DNA of 64,000 nucleotides from JASJAR01 sp039198225 (GTDB lineage Bacteria; Pseudomonadota; Alphaproteobacteria; Rhodobacterales; Rhodobacteraceae): positions 73,019 to 137,018 of the forward strand of contig JBCCTQ010000008.1 of the NCBI GenBank assembly GCA_039198225.1. The letters are read 5' to 3'. Within the stretch, counting starts at the first letter, position 1, and each line of letters opens with the position of its first letter. Below are positions 9,215-18,032 of the stretch, piece after piece. Under the pieces are notes generated by a model. That model made no database searches. It was not told where the DNA came from and was given only the letters and a program-made list of their open reading frames with translations. A program made the position numbers and the translations under genes.

Positions 9215-11082
9215 GCCGACTTCCGTTTTCCATGCCTGATCTTCGCCAGAAGCAGCGTCAAAGCGGCAGGCGTCATGCCCTCTATCCGGCCTGCCTGGCC
9301 CAGGGTTTCAGGCCGCGTCGCCTCGAGCTTACCGCGAAGCTCGTTCGACAGACCCTTGAGCGAGGTGTAGTCGAAGTTGTCCGGTAGCACTTCGGCCTCA
9401 TCCCTTTTTAGAGCCTCTGCGTCGCGGGATTGACGTTCCAGATACCGTGCATAGATCGCATCTCGCGAGACCTGACGTTGGATTTCCAACCCGTGGCTCG
9501 CCAATTCCGGCTCCAGTCCAGCCAAGTCCGGATAGGTGATGTGGGGGAAACTCAAAAGCTCGAACGCCGACCTACGGCCGCCATCTGCGGCGACCTCGAT
9601 GCCGCCCCGGGCAAGCTCCCTTGGCGTAAAACTGACGCGATTGAGGTCACCTTTAGCAGCAGAAAGCGCCTTTTCCTTTTTCCGGTAGGCTGCAGCCCGC
9701 TCTCCCGAGACCAGCCCGAGATCAATGGCCGTCGGCGTGAGGCGTTGATCAGCGTTGTCTGCCCGCAAGGACAGTCGGAATTCCGCGCGAGAAGTGAACA
9801 TCCGGTATGGCTCATTCACTCCCCGGGTCACGAGGTCGTCAATCATCACACCGATATACGATGTCTCCCGCCCCAACGTCACCGGATCCAAGCCTTGGAC
9901 AGCCCGGGCCGCATTTAGCCCCGCCACCAAGCCTTGCGCGCCCGCCTCCTCATACCCCGTCGTCCCGTTTATTTGCCCGGCGAGATAAAGGCCGGGCACG
10001 TCGCGGACAGCCAGCGACGGCGATAGGGCGCGGGGATCGACGTAGTCGTATTCAACCGCATAGCCCGGCTGCACGATCTCGGCTCGCTCAAGCCCGTTGA
10101 TCGACGCCACATAGGCCTTCTGAACTTCCAGGGGTAGCGAGGTCGAAATCCCGTTCGGGTAGACGAGGTCCGTCGAAAGGCCTTCGGGTTCTAGAAAAAT
10201 CTGATGCGACGACCGCTCAGCGAAACGCACCACCTTGTCTTCAATCGACGGGCAATACCGTGGTCCGTTCCCTTCGATCTGACCGCCATACATAGCCGAC
10301 CTTGAGAGGTTTTCCCGAACAATCTCATGGGTTTTCGTGTTGGTCGCCGTGATCCCGCAGGTAATTTGACGCGCCGATGGCGCGCTGCTCAGGAAGGAGA
10401 AAAGCTCGGGCTCGACATCTCCCGGCTGCTCCTCGACGCGGTTCCAATCTATGGTTCTCGCTTTGAGACGCGGTGGTGTTCCCGTCTTCAGCCGGCCAAG
10501 GGGCAGGCCAAAGGCGTCGATCCTTTTCGCAAGCAAAGTAGACGGCGCTTCGCCAAAACGCCCCCCTTCGCGAACCTCGTCGCCGATAAAGAGCTTGCCG
10601 CGAAGAAATGTACCGGTTGTCAGAACGACGGCACCGGCGCTCACCGCGCTGCCATCGGCCAGCCGAACCCCCCAGACCCGGCCTCTCTCAAGCAGAAAAT
10701 CAGCGGCCTCTCCCTCAAGCACCGTGAGGCGTTCTTGCCTTTTGAGAAGCGCTTTGATTGCCTGACGATAAAGGTCACGGTCCGCCTGGGCGCGCGGGCC
10801 TTGGACAGCGGGGCCTTTTCTCCGGTTCAGCAGCCGGAATTGAATGCCCGCCCGATCTGCCGCCCGGCCCATCAAGCCGTCCATCGCGTCAATTTCTCGA
10901 ACGAGATGGCCTTTCCCAAGGCCACCAATTGCCGGATTGCATGACATGACGCCGATGGACGCGCGGTGCAGGGTCAGCAACGCAACATTTGCGCCCGCCC
11001 GCGCTGCTGCACTTGCGGCTTCGCTTCCTGCATGGCCGCCACCGACGACAATCACGTCATAGTCATGTTTCACGTGAAACAC
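9211..11082 (-). CDS. mnmG: tRNA uridine 5-carboxymethylaminomethyl modification enzyme MnmG
   Basis: MnmG (GidA) is the FAD/NADH-dependent partner of MnmE and installs the cmnm5 group at wobble U34 of certain tRNAs. The 623-residue product has the Rossmann motif VVGGGHAGSEAA near residue 14, the CNPAIGGLGKGHLVREIDA motif with its conserved Cys, and the TGYEEAGAQGL FAD-contact region. The start is GTG at 11082, immediately after the mnmE TAG, and its codons for FHVKH are formed by the second parS site. It is in line with mnmE upstream and rsmG downstream. Confidence 0.97.
   Translation of the reverse strand: MFHVKHDYDVIVVGGGHAGSEAASAAARAGANVALLTLHRASIGVMSCNPAIGGLGKGHLVREIDAMDGLMGRAADRAGIQFRLLNRRKGPAVQGPRAQADRDLYRQAIKALLKRQERLTVLEGEAADFLLERGRVWGVRLADGSAVSAGAVVLTTGTFLRGKLFIGDEVREGGRFGEAPSTLLAKRIDAFGLPLGRLKTGTPPRLKARTIDWNRVEEQPGDVEPELFSFLSSAPSARQITCGITATNTKTHEIVRENLSRSAMYGGQIEGNGPRYCPSIEDKVVRFAERSSHQIFLEPEGLSTDLVYPNGISTSLPLEVQKAYVASINGLERAEIVQPGYAVEYDYVDPRALSPSLAVRDVPGLYLAGQINGTTGYEEAGAQGLVAGLNAARAVQGLDPVTLGRETSYIGVMIDDLVTRGVNEPYRMFTSRAEFRLSLRADNADQRLTPTAIDLGLVSGERAAAYRKKEKALSAAKGDLNRVSFTPRELARGGIEVAADGGRRSAFELLSFPHITYPDLAGLEPELASHGLEIQRQVSRDAIYARYLERQSRDAEALKRDEAEVLPDNFDYTSLKGLSNELRGKLEATRPETLGQAGRIEGMTPAALTLLLAKIRHGKRKSA
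11066..11081. promoter_or_regulatory. parS centromere site 2 (inside mnmG start)
   Basis: A second exact TGTTTCACGTGAAACA palindrome begins at the second base of the mnmG GTG start codon, so the initiation region of mnmG is itself a ParB-binding site. It is about 1.9 kb from parS site 1 and 2.6 kb from the origin-like gap. Confidence 0.95.
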
Positions 11083-12363
11083 CTACTTCCCGATGCAAAA
11101 CCGCGCGAACACTTCGTCGAGCACATCTTCCACACCTACGCGCCCAATTAACTTGTCCAATGCTAAAACCGCAGCCCGAATCTCTTCCGCCGCAATCTCA
11201 GTCGGAGCACCGTCGCTTAACGCATCCTTTGCCGCATCCAAAGCCCCAAAGGCGTATTTTGCCGCTACGCGATGCCTCTCCCGATCAAAAACACCGGCGG
11301 ACGCGACTCGCGTACCTAATTCCTTGCTTACCCGAACCATCAATTCGTGCACGCCTTGGCCCGTAACTCCAGAAACACCGTCTTTGGCTCCCGAGAGGTC
11401 GGCCTTCCCCGCCACGAGAATATCTCCGGGCCTTAGATCGATCCCAGTCGCTGGTTCATCATCCGCCAAAAGAACTCGAAGATCAGCCGCATCAATCCGG
11501 GTACGGCTTCGCCCGATGCCAATCGCTTCAACCTCATCCTGGGCCTCACGAAGACCAGCCGTATCAAGAAACGTCACCGGCAGGCCGTCGATATCCATTC
11601 GTACCTCGATGACGTCCCGCGTGGTGCCAGCGATGTTGGACGTAATCGCGGCATCGCGCCCGGCGAGATAATTTAAGAGGGTGGATTTCCCGGCATTCGG
11701 CGCGCCCACCAGGGCCACCTCATATCCAACGCGTACACGTTCTGCAGCCGCGCTTGATTGAAGCTCTTCGGCAAGCAAGTCCTGAACCGCATGAATATCG
11801 GCCAAGACGTCCGATGAGAGATCCTCTGGCACCTCCTCATCGGCAAAATCGATCGTCGTTTCCAAGAGAGCCAGCGCACGGACCAAACGGGTGCGCAGCG
11901 TATCGACGCGGTCGCGCATCCGCCCGTCGAGCGCTCCCAAAGCCCGCTTTCGCTGCGCCTCCGTTTCCGCTTCGATAAGATCGCCGAGACCTTCGATCTG
12001 GCCGATGTCGAGCCGGCCATTCAAAAGCGCGCGCCGGGTGAATTCACCGGCCTCCGCTGGCCTAAGGCCCGCTTCCTCAGACAAGCTCGCCAAAGCCGCC
12101 CGCTGCACGGCGATGGACCCGTGAAGATGCCATTCGGCCGACGATTCTCCGGTGAAACTCGCCCCCTCCGAAAATACCGCCACCATCGCTTCGTCGATGA
12201 GCGAACCCTTTCGGTCGACGAGGCGTCTCAGGCGAAGTTCACGAGGCGCCGGCAAGGCCCCAGAAAACGCTTCGGTGACGTCGTGCGCTAAAGGGCCCGA
12301 CAGCCGAAGGACGGCGACGCCCGCCTTTCCGGGAGCCGTGGACATGGCAAATATCGTATCCAT
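11083..12363 (-). CDS. mnmE: tRNA modification GTPase MnmE
   Basis: MnmE (TrmE) works with MnmG at U34 of tRNA, using a potassium-activated GTPase. The N-terminal start MDTIFAMSTAPGKAGVAVLRLSG is typical; the embedded G domain has the P-loop GAPNAGKST near residue 222 and the DTAG motif. The product ends with FCIGK, the conserved C-terminal CIGK with the catalytic Cys. The 426 residues are near the short end of the family. It follows rho after a 24-bp gap made almost entirely of an inverted repeat. Confidence 0.96.
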   Translation of the reverse strand: MDTIFAMSTAPGKAGVAVLRLSGPLAHDVTEAFSGALPAPRELRLRRLVDRKGSLIDEAMVAVFSEGASFTGESSAEWHLHGSIAVQRAALASLSEEAGLRPAEAGEFTRRALLNGRLDIGQIEGLGDLIEAETEAQRKRALGALDGRMRDRVDTLRTRLVRALALLETTIDFADEEVPEDLSSDVLADIHAVQDLLAEELQSSAAAERVRVGYEVALVGAPNAGKSTLLNYLAGRDAAITSNIAGTTRDVIEVRMDIDGLPVTFLDTAGLREAQDEVEAIGIGRSRTRIDAADLRVLLADDEPATGIDLRPGDILVAGKADLSGAKDGVSGVTGQGVHELMVRVSKELGTRVASAGVFDRERHRVAAKYAFGALDAAKDALSDGAPTEIAAEEIRAAVLALDKLIGRVGVEDVLDEVFARFCIGK

Positions 12364-12365
12364 AA

Positions 12366-12387
12366 ATTACTGTTTTTAAACAATAAT
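12366..12387. repeat. AT-rich imperfect inverted repeat between rho and mnmE
   Basis: Arms at 12366-12375 and 12378-12387 match at 9 of 10 positions around a 2-bp centre. The element fills nearly the whole 24-bp rho-mnmE gap. It looks more like a protein-binding palindrome than a terminator because the stem is AT-rich with almost no loop; which protein binds is unknown. Confidence 0.6.
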
Positions 12388-13659
12388 CTAAGTATTCATG
12401 GAATCGAAGAATTCGGAATTCGTCTTGGTCTGTTTGAGCTTCGATAAGAGGAACTCGACCGCGTCCGTGGTTCCCATCGGGTTAAGGATTCGGCGAAGAA
12501 CAAACGTCTTCGCAAGATCACCCTTGTCGACCAAGAGGTCTTCCTTCCGCGTGCCGGATTTGAGGATGTCCATGGCCGGATAGACCCGTTTGTCGGCGAC
12601 CTTCCGGTCAAGAACGATCTCGGAGTTACCGGTGCCCTTAAATTCTTCGAAGATCACCTCGTCCATCCGGCTGCCCGTATCAATGAGAGCCGTGGCGATG
12701 ATCGTGAGCGACCCGCCTTCCTCGATGTTTCGGGCAGCACCGAAGAACCGCTTCGGGCGCTGGAGTGCATTGGCGTCCACGCCCCCTGTCAAAACCTTAC
12801 CCGAAGACGGCACCACCGTGTTGAAGGCCCGACCGAGGCGCGTGATGGAATCGAGGAGGATCACAACGTCGCGTTTATGCTCTACGAGGCGCTTGGCTTT
12901 CTCGATCACCATGTCCGAGACCGCCACGTGCCGCGTCGCCGGTTCGTCGAAGGTCGAAGAAATAACCTCCCCCCGAACGGAGCGCTGCATGTCAGTGACT
13001 TCCTCGGGCCGTTCATCGATCAAGAGAACGATGAGGTAGCATTCGGGATGGTTGGTCTCGATCGAGTGGGCAATGTTCTGGAGAAGCACCGTTTTACCGG
13101 TTCGCGGCGGCGCCACAATCAAGCAACGCTGTCCTTTCCCAATTGGGGAGACAAGGTCGATCACCCGGGCAGAACGGTCTTTGATCGTTGGGTCCTCAAT
13201 CTCCATTTTGAGCCGCTCATCGGGATAAAGCGGCGTGAGATTGTCAAAGCTCACCTTATGGCGGGCTTTGTCAGGATCTTCGAAATTGATCGCTTCAACC
13301 TTGGTCAACGCGAAATAGCGTTCATTGTCCGCCGGGCCCCGGATCACGCCTTCAACCGTGTCACCCGTTCGCAAGGAATAGGATCGGATCATCTCCGGAG
13401 AGACGTAAATGTCGTCGGGACCAGGCAGGTAATTAGCCTCGGGCGAGCGCAGGAACCCAAACCCGTCCTGGAGGACTTCGAGCACCCCATCGCCGCCGAT
13501 AACCCAATCTTCCTCGGCGCGTTCTTTCAGGATCGAGAACATCATCTCGCCCTTCCGCATTGTCGAGGCGTTTTCGATCTCGAGGTCTTCAGCGAGGGAG
13601 AGGAGTTCTTTCGGGCTCTGGGATTTGAGCTCAGACAGGTTCAGTCGGTCGGCAGTCAT
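12388..13659 (-). CDS. rho: Transcription termination factor Rho
   Basis: Rho is the hexameric RNA translocase that terminates factor-dependent transcription. The 423-residue product has the N-terminal helical and OB-fold cold-shock-like domain (GVLEVLQDGFGFLRSPEANY near residue 60), the Walker A motif PPRTGKT, the Q-loop, and the R-loop region VLTGGVDANALQRPKRFFGAARN. The start at 13659 (MTADRLNLSELKSQSP) fits the family. It is the first gene on the left side of the origin-like gap and its 3' end is followed by mnmE. Confidence 0.97.
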   Translation of the reverse strand: MTADRLNLSELKSQSPKELLSLAEDLEIENASTMRKGEMMFSILKERAEEDWVIGGDGVLEVLQDGFGFLRSPEANYLPGPDDIYVSPEMIRSYSLRTGDTVEGVIRGPADNERYFALTKVEAINFEDPDKARHKVSFDNLTPLYPDERLKMEIEDPTIKDRSARVIDLVSPIGKGQRCLIVAPPRTGKTVLLQNIAHSIETNHPECYLIVLLIDERPEEVTDMQRSVRGEVISSTFDEPATRHVAVSDMVIEKAKRLVEHKRDVVILLDSITRLGRAFNTVVPSSGKVLTGGVDANALQRPKRFFGAARNIEEGGSLTIIATALIDTGSRMDEVIFEEFKGTGNSEIVLDRKVADKRVYPAMDILKSGTRKEDLLVDKGDLAKTFVLRRILNPMGTTDAVEFLLSKLKQTKTNSEFFDSMNT

Positions 13660-13689
13660 ATAGGCTCCGCGCTTTCTCAGCGCATTTAG

Positions 13690-14197
13690 GACAGCTTTTG
13701 GAAAACAATGACCGGATGGCCATTTGTGGGGAGCTAGGTGGTTTTTTGAGAGGAGTCAAACCTAGGTCACAAGGGAGGCCAGGACGCGCTCATTCTCGCG
13801 ATCCGCTCCGCATACCAATCTTAAGAAATATATAAGTAGAGATTTAGAATCTTGTAGAACCAGGGCACAATGAGGATCCTTCAATTCTCCCCAATTTAAC
13901 TCTCATGGCTCTAGTCGGTGGATAGGACGAAAGCGCCTCGGCCAGCAACGGGGATATCAGTTATTTACTATATTTTACAGTAACTTAAATTCCATATTTC
14001 CGGATAAGTCTGTGGGCAAATTTCGAAGAGCCTGCGTTGTTTGAACTCTACACATCCTGGTGGATATTTTGTCCCCCGTGGACAGAATGCGGGATAGAAT
14101 TTAGCTCCTGGGACGAAACCGGCTCGCGCGACTTTGGGGGAAGTTTTGAGTCACATTTTACAGTCAGCGTTCCTCGGGTTGTCCCCGGGGTTGTACC
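13690..14197. other. Probable chromosomal replication origin (oriC)
   Basis: This 508-bp gap contains no gene and is much more AT-rich than its surroundings, especially at 13817-13858 and 13959-14000. DnaA-box-like sequences (consensus TGTGNATAA, either strand) are clustered: 13917-13925, 13999-14007, 14011-14019 and 14059-14067, each 7 of 9 matches, plus a weaker one at 14077-14085. Near-match CtrA sites (TTAA-N7-TTAA with one mismatch) occur at 13821-13835 and 13974-13988. In Rhodobacterales the origin lies between the rho-mnmE-mnmG-rsmG-parAB block and maf-aroE-coaE-dnaQ, and the divergent orientation of both blocks away from this gap agrees. The call is inference from content and synteny, without GC skew. 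Confidence 0.75.
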
Positions 14198-14797
14198 ATG
14201 CCTGAGCGGCTGATTTTGGCCTCTGGCTCGGCGGCGCGCCGGTCAATTCTACGGGCTGCGGCGGTTCCGTTCGAGGGGGTGATTCCCTCCTTCGACGAGC
14301 AAACCGCACGCATGGCGATGTCGGAAGATGACCGAACGCCGCGCGATATCGCGCTGGGTCTGGCCGAAGGAAAGGCCCTGGCGGCCGATCCTGCAGCGCC
14401 CGATATCTTGGTCCTGGGCGCCGATCAGGTGCTCGAATTTAAGGGAGCGGTTTTCTCAAAACCCCAAACCAAGGACGATGCGCGCGCCCAACTTGAAGCC
14501 CTCGCCGGCGAGCGCCATGCGCTCCACTCCGCTTTGGCGATCACCCAAAAGGCGGAGGTGATTTGGCGCCATGTGAGCACGGTTTGGATGGAGATGCGTG
14601 CGCTTTCGGTGGACTATCTTTCTGATTACCTAGAACGCAATTGGCCGGATATTGGCGAGAGCATTGGCGGATATAAACTCGAAGGCGAAGGCGGCCGGCT
14701 CTTTCAGAAAATCGACGGTGATTACTTCAGCGTGCTGGGGCTCCCGCTTTTGCCGCTCGTCTCTTGGCTGATTGATCGCGGAGTTCTTTCGACATGA
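14198..14797 (+). CDS. maf: Maf-family nucleotide pyrophosphatase
   Basis: Maf-like proteins hydrolyse non-canonical or modified nucleoside triphosphates (dTTP/UTP or m7GTP, depending on subfamily). The 199-residue product starts with LILASGSAARRSIL, a variant of the SxSPRR motif, and has the VLGADQVLE metal-site segment and the GESIGGYKLEGEGGRLFQKIDGDYFSV C-terminal signature. The variant S-A-A-R-R first motif resembles the YceF-type subfamily; substrate is not deducible. First gene on the right of the origin gap, overlapping aroE by 4 nt. Confidence 0.92.
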   Translation: MPERLILASGSAARRSILRAAAVPFEGVIPSFDEQTARMAMSEDDRTPRDIALGLAEGKALAADPAAPDILVLGADQVLEFKGAVFSKPQTKDDARAQLEALAGERHALHSALAITQKAEVIWRHVSTVWMEMRALSVDYLSDYLERNWPDIGESIGGYKLEGEGGRLFQKIDGDYFSVLGLPLLPLVSWLIDRGVLST

Positions 14798-15630
14798 GCG
14801 CGGGCAAGATCCCTCTCGCGGCCGTCATTGGATCGCCGGTGGCCCATTCGAAATCGCCCCGGCTCCATCGCCATTGGTTCCAGACCTATGGCGTACGCGG
14901 CCATTACATCCCCATGGATGTGGCCTCGGCGGATTTGGCCGAAACGATCAGTCTTTTGCCCAAACTCGGCTTTGTGGGCGTGAACGTGACGATCCCCCAT
15001 AAGGAACGGGTCATCGGTTTGGCCGATCTCGTGACGGATCGCGCCGCGGTTATGGGTGCAGCGAATACGCTGATTTTCCGCGAGGACGGAAAGATCCACG
15101 CCGACAACACCGACGGGTACGGTTTCATACAAAACCTCAAGCAAGGGGCGCCGGGATGGTCCGCATCGAACGGTCCGGCGGCGGTGATCGGTGCAGGAGG
15201 TGCCGCGCGAGCGGTCGTGGCTTCGCTCTTAGATAGTGGCGCGCCGCAAGTTCGTTTGACCAACCGGAGCCGAACCCGCGCCGAAGCGCTCCGGACGGAG
15301 TTTGGCTCCCGGATCGAGGTTTATGATTGGGTCTCGGCCGGGAATACAATCGATGGGGCGATGACGGTGGTGAATGCGACCTCCCTCGGGATGACTGGCA
15401 AGGCCGAATTTCGGGTCCCGCTCGACGGGCTGTCACCGAAGGCCGTCGTCACCGACCTCGTTTATACCCCGCTCAAAACCAAGTTCTTGGCCCAGGCCGA
15501 AGCCAACGGCTGCCAGGTGGTTGACGGTCTCGGTATGCTTCTGCACCAGGCCGTGCCCGCGTTCGAGCGCTGGTTTGGGATCCGGCCGGAAGTGGACGAA
15601 CGCTTGCGAAATGCGGTGCTCGATCCATGA
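14794..15630 (+). CDS. aroE: Shikimate dehydrogenase (NADP+)
   Basis: AroE reduces 3-dehydroshikimate to shikimate in aromatic amino acid synthesis. The 278-residue product shows the substrate-binding SPVAHSKSPRLH motif near residue 13, the catalytic Lys in NVTIPHKE, the NTDGYGF motif, and the dinucleotide-binding GAGGAARAV stretch. It overlaps maf (ATGA) and coaE (ATGA), forming the maf-aroE-coaE-dnaQ operon common near alphaproteobacterial origins. Confidence 0.96.
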   Translation: MSAGKIPLAAVIGSPVAHSKSPRLHRHWFQTYGVRGHYIPMDVASADLAETISLLPKLGFVGVNVTIPHKERVIGLADLVTDRAAVMGAANTLIFREDGKIHADNTDGYGFIQNLKQGAPGWSASNGPAAVIGAGGAARAVVASLLDSGAPQVRLTNRSRTRAEALRTEFGSRIEVYDWVSAGNTIDGAMTVVNATSLGMTGKAEFRVPLDGLSPKAVVTDLVYTPLKTKFLAQAEANGCQVVDGLGMLLHQAVPAFERWFGIRPEVDERLRNAVLDP

Positions 15631-16235
15631 AAGCGCCGTTTGTCCTGGGGCTCACAGGGTCCATCGGGATGGGTAAATCGACGACGGCCACCATGTTTCA
15701 AGAGGAAGGCGTGCCGGTTTGGGATGCGGACGCGGTCGTCGACAAGCTCTATGGCCCGGGTGGCAAGGCGGTCGGGCCGTTGCGCGATCTCAATAGTGCG
15801 GTTGTGGTAGGCGGCGCGGTGGACCGAAACCGCCTCAAAAACTGGATAAGGCAAGATCCAACCGCGCTTGCCAGGATAGAAGCGGTTGTCCATCCCCTCG
15901 TCGCCGATGACCGTGCGATTTTTATCGCGGAGGCAACGGCCGACATCGTGCTCCTCGATGTGCCGCTCCTCTTTGAAGGCGAGATCGATAAGGCGGTCGA
16001 TGCGGTTGTTGTTGTTACCGCACCGGGCGATGTCCAGCGGAGCCGGGTTCTCGCCCGGCCCGGGATGACGGAAGCCCAATTTGAAACGCTCCTCGCCCGT
16101 CAAATGCCCGACGCCGAAAAGCGAGCCCGGGCCGATTACATCATCGAGACCCTCAATATGGACGACGCCCGAAAAGATGTGCGAGAGATCCTCGCAAGGG
16201 TGAGGGGCAGACGCGATGCGAGAGATCGTACTTGA
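15627..16235 (+). CDS. coaE: Dephospho-CoA kinase
   Basis: CoaE phosphorylates the 3'-hydroxyl of dephospho-CoA, the last step of CoA synthesis. The P-loop GSIGMGKSTTA is at residues 11-21 (usual position), and the VVHPLVADDR and LLDVPLLFEG segments mark the CoA-binding and lid regions. Length 202 aa is normal. It overlaps aroE by 4 nt and dnaQ by 20 nt. Confidence 0.95.
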   Translation: MKAPFVLGLTGSIGMGKSTTATMFQEEGVPVWDADAVVDKLYGPGGKAVGPLRDLNSAVVVGGAVDRNRLKNWIRQDPTALARIEAVVHPLVADDRAIFIAEATADIVLLDVPLLFEGEIDKAVDAVVVVTAPGDVQRSRVLARPGMTEAQFETLLARQMPDAEKRARADYIIETLNMDDARKDVREILARVRGRRDARDRT

Positions 16236-16911
16236 TACTGAGACAACCGGGCTTGACCCTGAGGCCGGCGACCGGATCGTTGAAATCGGTGCGATCGAAC
16301 TCGAAGGCCATATGCCCTCTGGCCGACAATTTCACGAATACATCAACCCCGAACGGGCCATGTCGGAAGAAGCCTTCGCGGTCCACGGCCTGGGCGACGA
16401 CTTTCTCCGCGACAAACCGGTATTCGCTGACATTGGATCCAAATTCCTCGACTTCATCGGCACCGCAAAACTCGTCATCCACAACGCCGCTTTTGACATG
16501 AAGTTCCTCAATGCCGAGCTAAAATGGGCTGGATTAGGGACTATTCCTTACGATCGGGCCACCGACACGCTTGAGATCGCGCGGAAAAAGTTTCCCGGCT
16601 CACCGGCCTCGCTCGACGCGCTTTGTCGGCGCTTTGCCATCGACAATTCGGCCCGGACGCTCCACGGCGCGTTGCTTGACAGCGAGATACTGGCGGAGGT
16701 CTATCTCGAACTTATCGGAGGGCGTCAGCCGGAATTTGGCCTAAACCTCGCCGTCGGCGGGGAGAGCCAGGGGAGCCAACGCGAAGAGGCCCGCGTTTCA
16801 AAGCGACCTCAACCCTTGGGGTCAAAGATCACCGCCGAAGAGCGCAACGCCCATGAAGCGTTTCTCGCTAAGATGGGCAAGACGGCACTTTGGGCGAAGC
16901 TCTCTAATTGA
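16216..16911 (+). CDS. dnaQ: DNA polymerase III epsilon subunit (3'-5' proofreading exonuclease)
   Basis: DnaQ proofreads for the replicative polymerase. All three exonuclease motifs are present: Exo I LDTETTGLDP at the N-terminus, Exo II HNAAFDMKFLN near residue 92, and Exo III HGALLDSEILAEVYLEL near residue 155 with the catalytic His. The C-terminal tail (RVSKRPQPL onwards) is the polymerase alpha/theta-binding region. A GAGGGG Shine-Dalgarno lies about 9 nt before the ATG within coaE. The stop region overlaps convergent secB by 8 nt. Confidence 0.95.
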   Translation: MREIVLDTETTGLDPEAGDRIVEIGAIELEGHMPSGRQFHEYINPERAMSEEAFAVHGLGDDFLRDKPVFADIGSKFLDFIGTAKLVIHNAAFDMKFLNAELKWAGLGTIPYDRATDTLEIARKKFPGSPASLDALCRRFAIDNSARTLHGALLDSEILAEVYLELIGGRQPEFGLNLAVGGESQGSQREEARVSKRPQPLGSKITAEERNAHEAFLAKMGKTALWAKLSN

Positions 16912-17407
16912 CCTTGGTTTCTTCCGCCCCGCCGGCTTTCTGAGCTTCAGCGCGTTGGGCGATGGTCTGACGGTAGAGGTTCACAAAATCGATATTGTCG
17001 AGGTTGAGCGGCGGGAAGCCTCCGTCGCGGGAAATATCTGAGATGATCCGGCGTACGAAGGGAAAGAGCATCCGCGGGCATTCGATCAAAAGAAACGGGT
17101 GCAACTGCTCTTCCGGCACGTTCTCCACCTGGAAGACCCCACCATATTCGAGCTCGAGCACAAAGAGCGTCTGATCGCTGTCTTTGTTCTTCGACGTCAC
17201 GTTGAATTTCGAGATCACGTCATATTGGTTGTCGACGGGCCGTTTGCGCGCATCGAGAGATACCTGCACCTGGACATCCGGTTGGACCTGACCGTCCACC
17301 GGCTTTTGGGCCAGAATGTTCTCGAAAGACAGGTCGCGGATGTACTGACCTAAAATCTGCATTTTAATCTGCGATTGGGCTGCCGCCACCTGGTCCTGTT
17401 CGGCCAT
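16904..17407 (-). CDS. secB: Preprotein translocase chaperone SecB
   Basis: SecB is a tetrameric cytoplasmic chaperone that keeps secretory preproteins unfolded and delivers them to SecA. The 167-residue product has the family's N-terminal IQAQYIRDLSFE-like stretch (here ILGQYIRDLSFENI) and the FVLELEYGGVFQVENVPEEQLHPFLLIECPRMLFPF region with the SecA-contact residues. Start ATG at 17407 with AGG upstream. Converges with dnaQ. Confidence 0.96.
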   Translation of the reverse strand: MAEQDQVAAAQSQIKMQILGQYIRDLSFENILAQKPVDGQVQPDVQVQVSLDARKRPVDNQYDVISKFNVTSKNKDSDQTLFVLELEYGGVFQVENVPEEQLHPFLLIECPRMLFPFVRRIISDISRDGGFPPLNLDNIDFVNLYRQTIAQRAEAQKAGGAEETKVN

Positions 17408-17462
17408 GGATTACCTTTCGGATTGCGATTGCGGGCCCGTCTAGCAGAGGGCGATCAAGCGC

Positions 17463-17930
17463 TCAATGGCGCGTCCACCCGGACGGTCCGCTGCGTGGTT
17501 CGGGCGGTACTTCTTCATAAGTCCCATCGATCGTCTGCTCATCGGCCTGGCTTTGATGGGCGGTGCCGTATTGCACCGACGCCACCTTAACCCGGGCCCG
17601 TACATAACGGATCACTCCCTGGCGAAAGGGCGGCAAAAGCAGGAGAAAGCCCACCGCATCGGTAAAAAAACCGGGTGTAAGCAAAAGTGCGCCGGAAAAA
17701 AGGATCATCGCACCGTGGGCCAGCGCTTCTGTGGGGTCTCGGAGCTGTTCGAGCGAACCCTTTAGGTTGCCGATCGCCTGAATCCCCTGCGAACGCACCA
17801 AAAACGTGCCAATGAAGGCCGTCAGCACCACAATCGCCAAAGTTGGCCATAGCCCGATGAGGCCGCCAATCTGGATAAATAGGCCGATCTCGATCAGCGG
17901 AACGGCCAGAAATAGCAAAAAGAGCCACAT
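17463..17930 (-). CDS. fxsA: FxsA-family inner membrane protein
   Basis: FxsA proteins are small cytoplasmic-membrane proteins, named for suppressing phage T7 exclusion by the F plasmid; their cellular role is unclear. The product begins with the family-typical MWLFLLFLAVPLIEIGLF, followed by further membrane segments (LIGLWPTLAIVVLTAFIGTFLV and a third near residue 80) and a hydrophilic C-terminus. I use the ATG at 17930 (155 aa), which matches homologous N-termini; an in-frame ATG at 17960 would add ten residues. It is upstream of secB on the same strand and divergent from the Tim44-like gene. Confidence 0.88.
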   Translation of the reverse strand: MWLFLLFLAVPLIEIGLFIQIGGLIGLWPTLAIVVLTAFIGTFLVRSQGIQAIGNLKGSLEQLRDPTEALAHGAMILFSGALLLTPGFFTDAVGFLLLLPPFRQGVIRYVRARVKVASVQYGTAHQSQADEQTIDGTYEEVPPEPRSGPSGWTRH

Positions 17931-18032
17931 ATTGCACCCATTGTCCTCGGGAGATGCCATAGACTCATGGCACCCCCTACCCTAAATAAGTGCGGTGATG
18001 GATGAATGCTATCGCGCCAATCAGGACAGACC

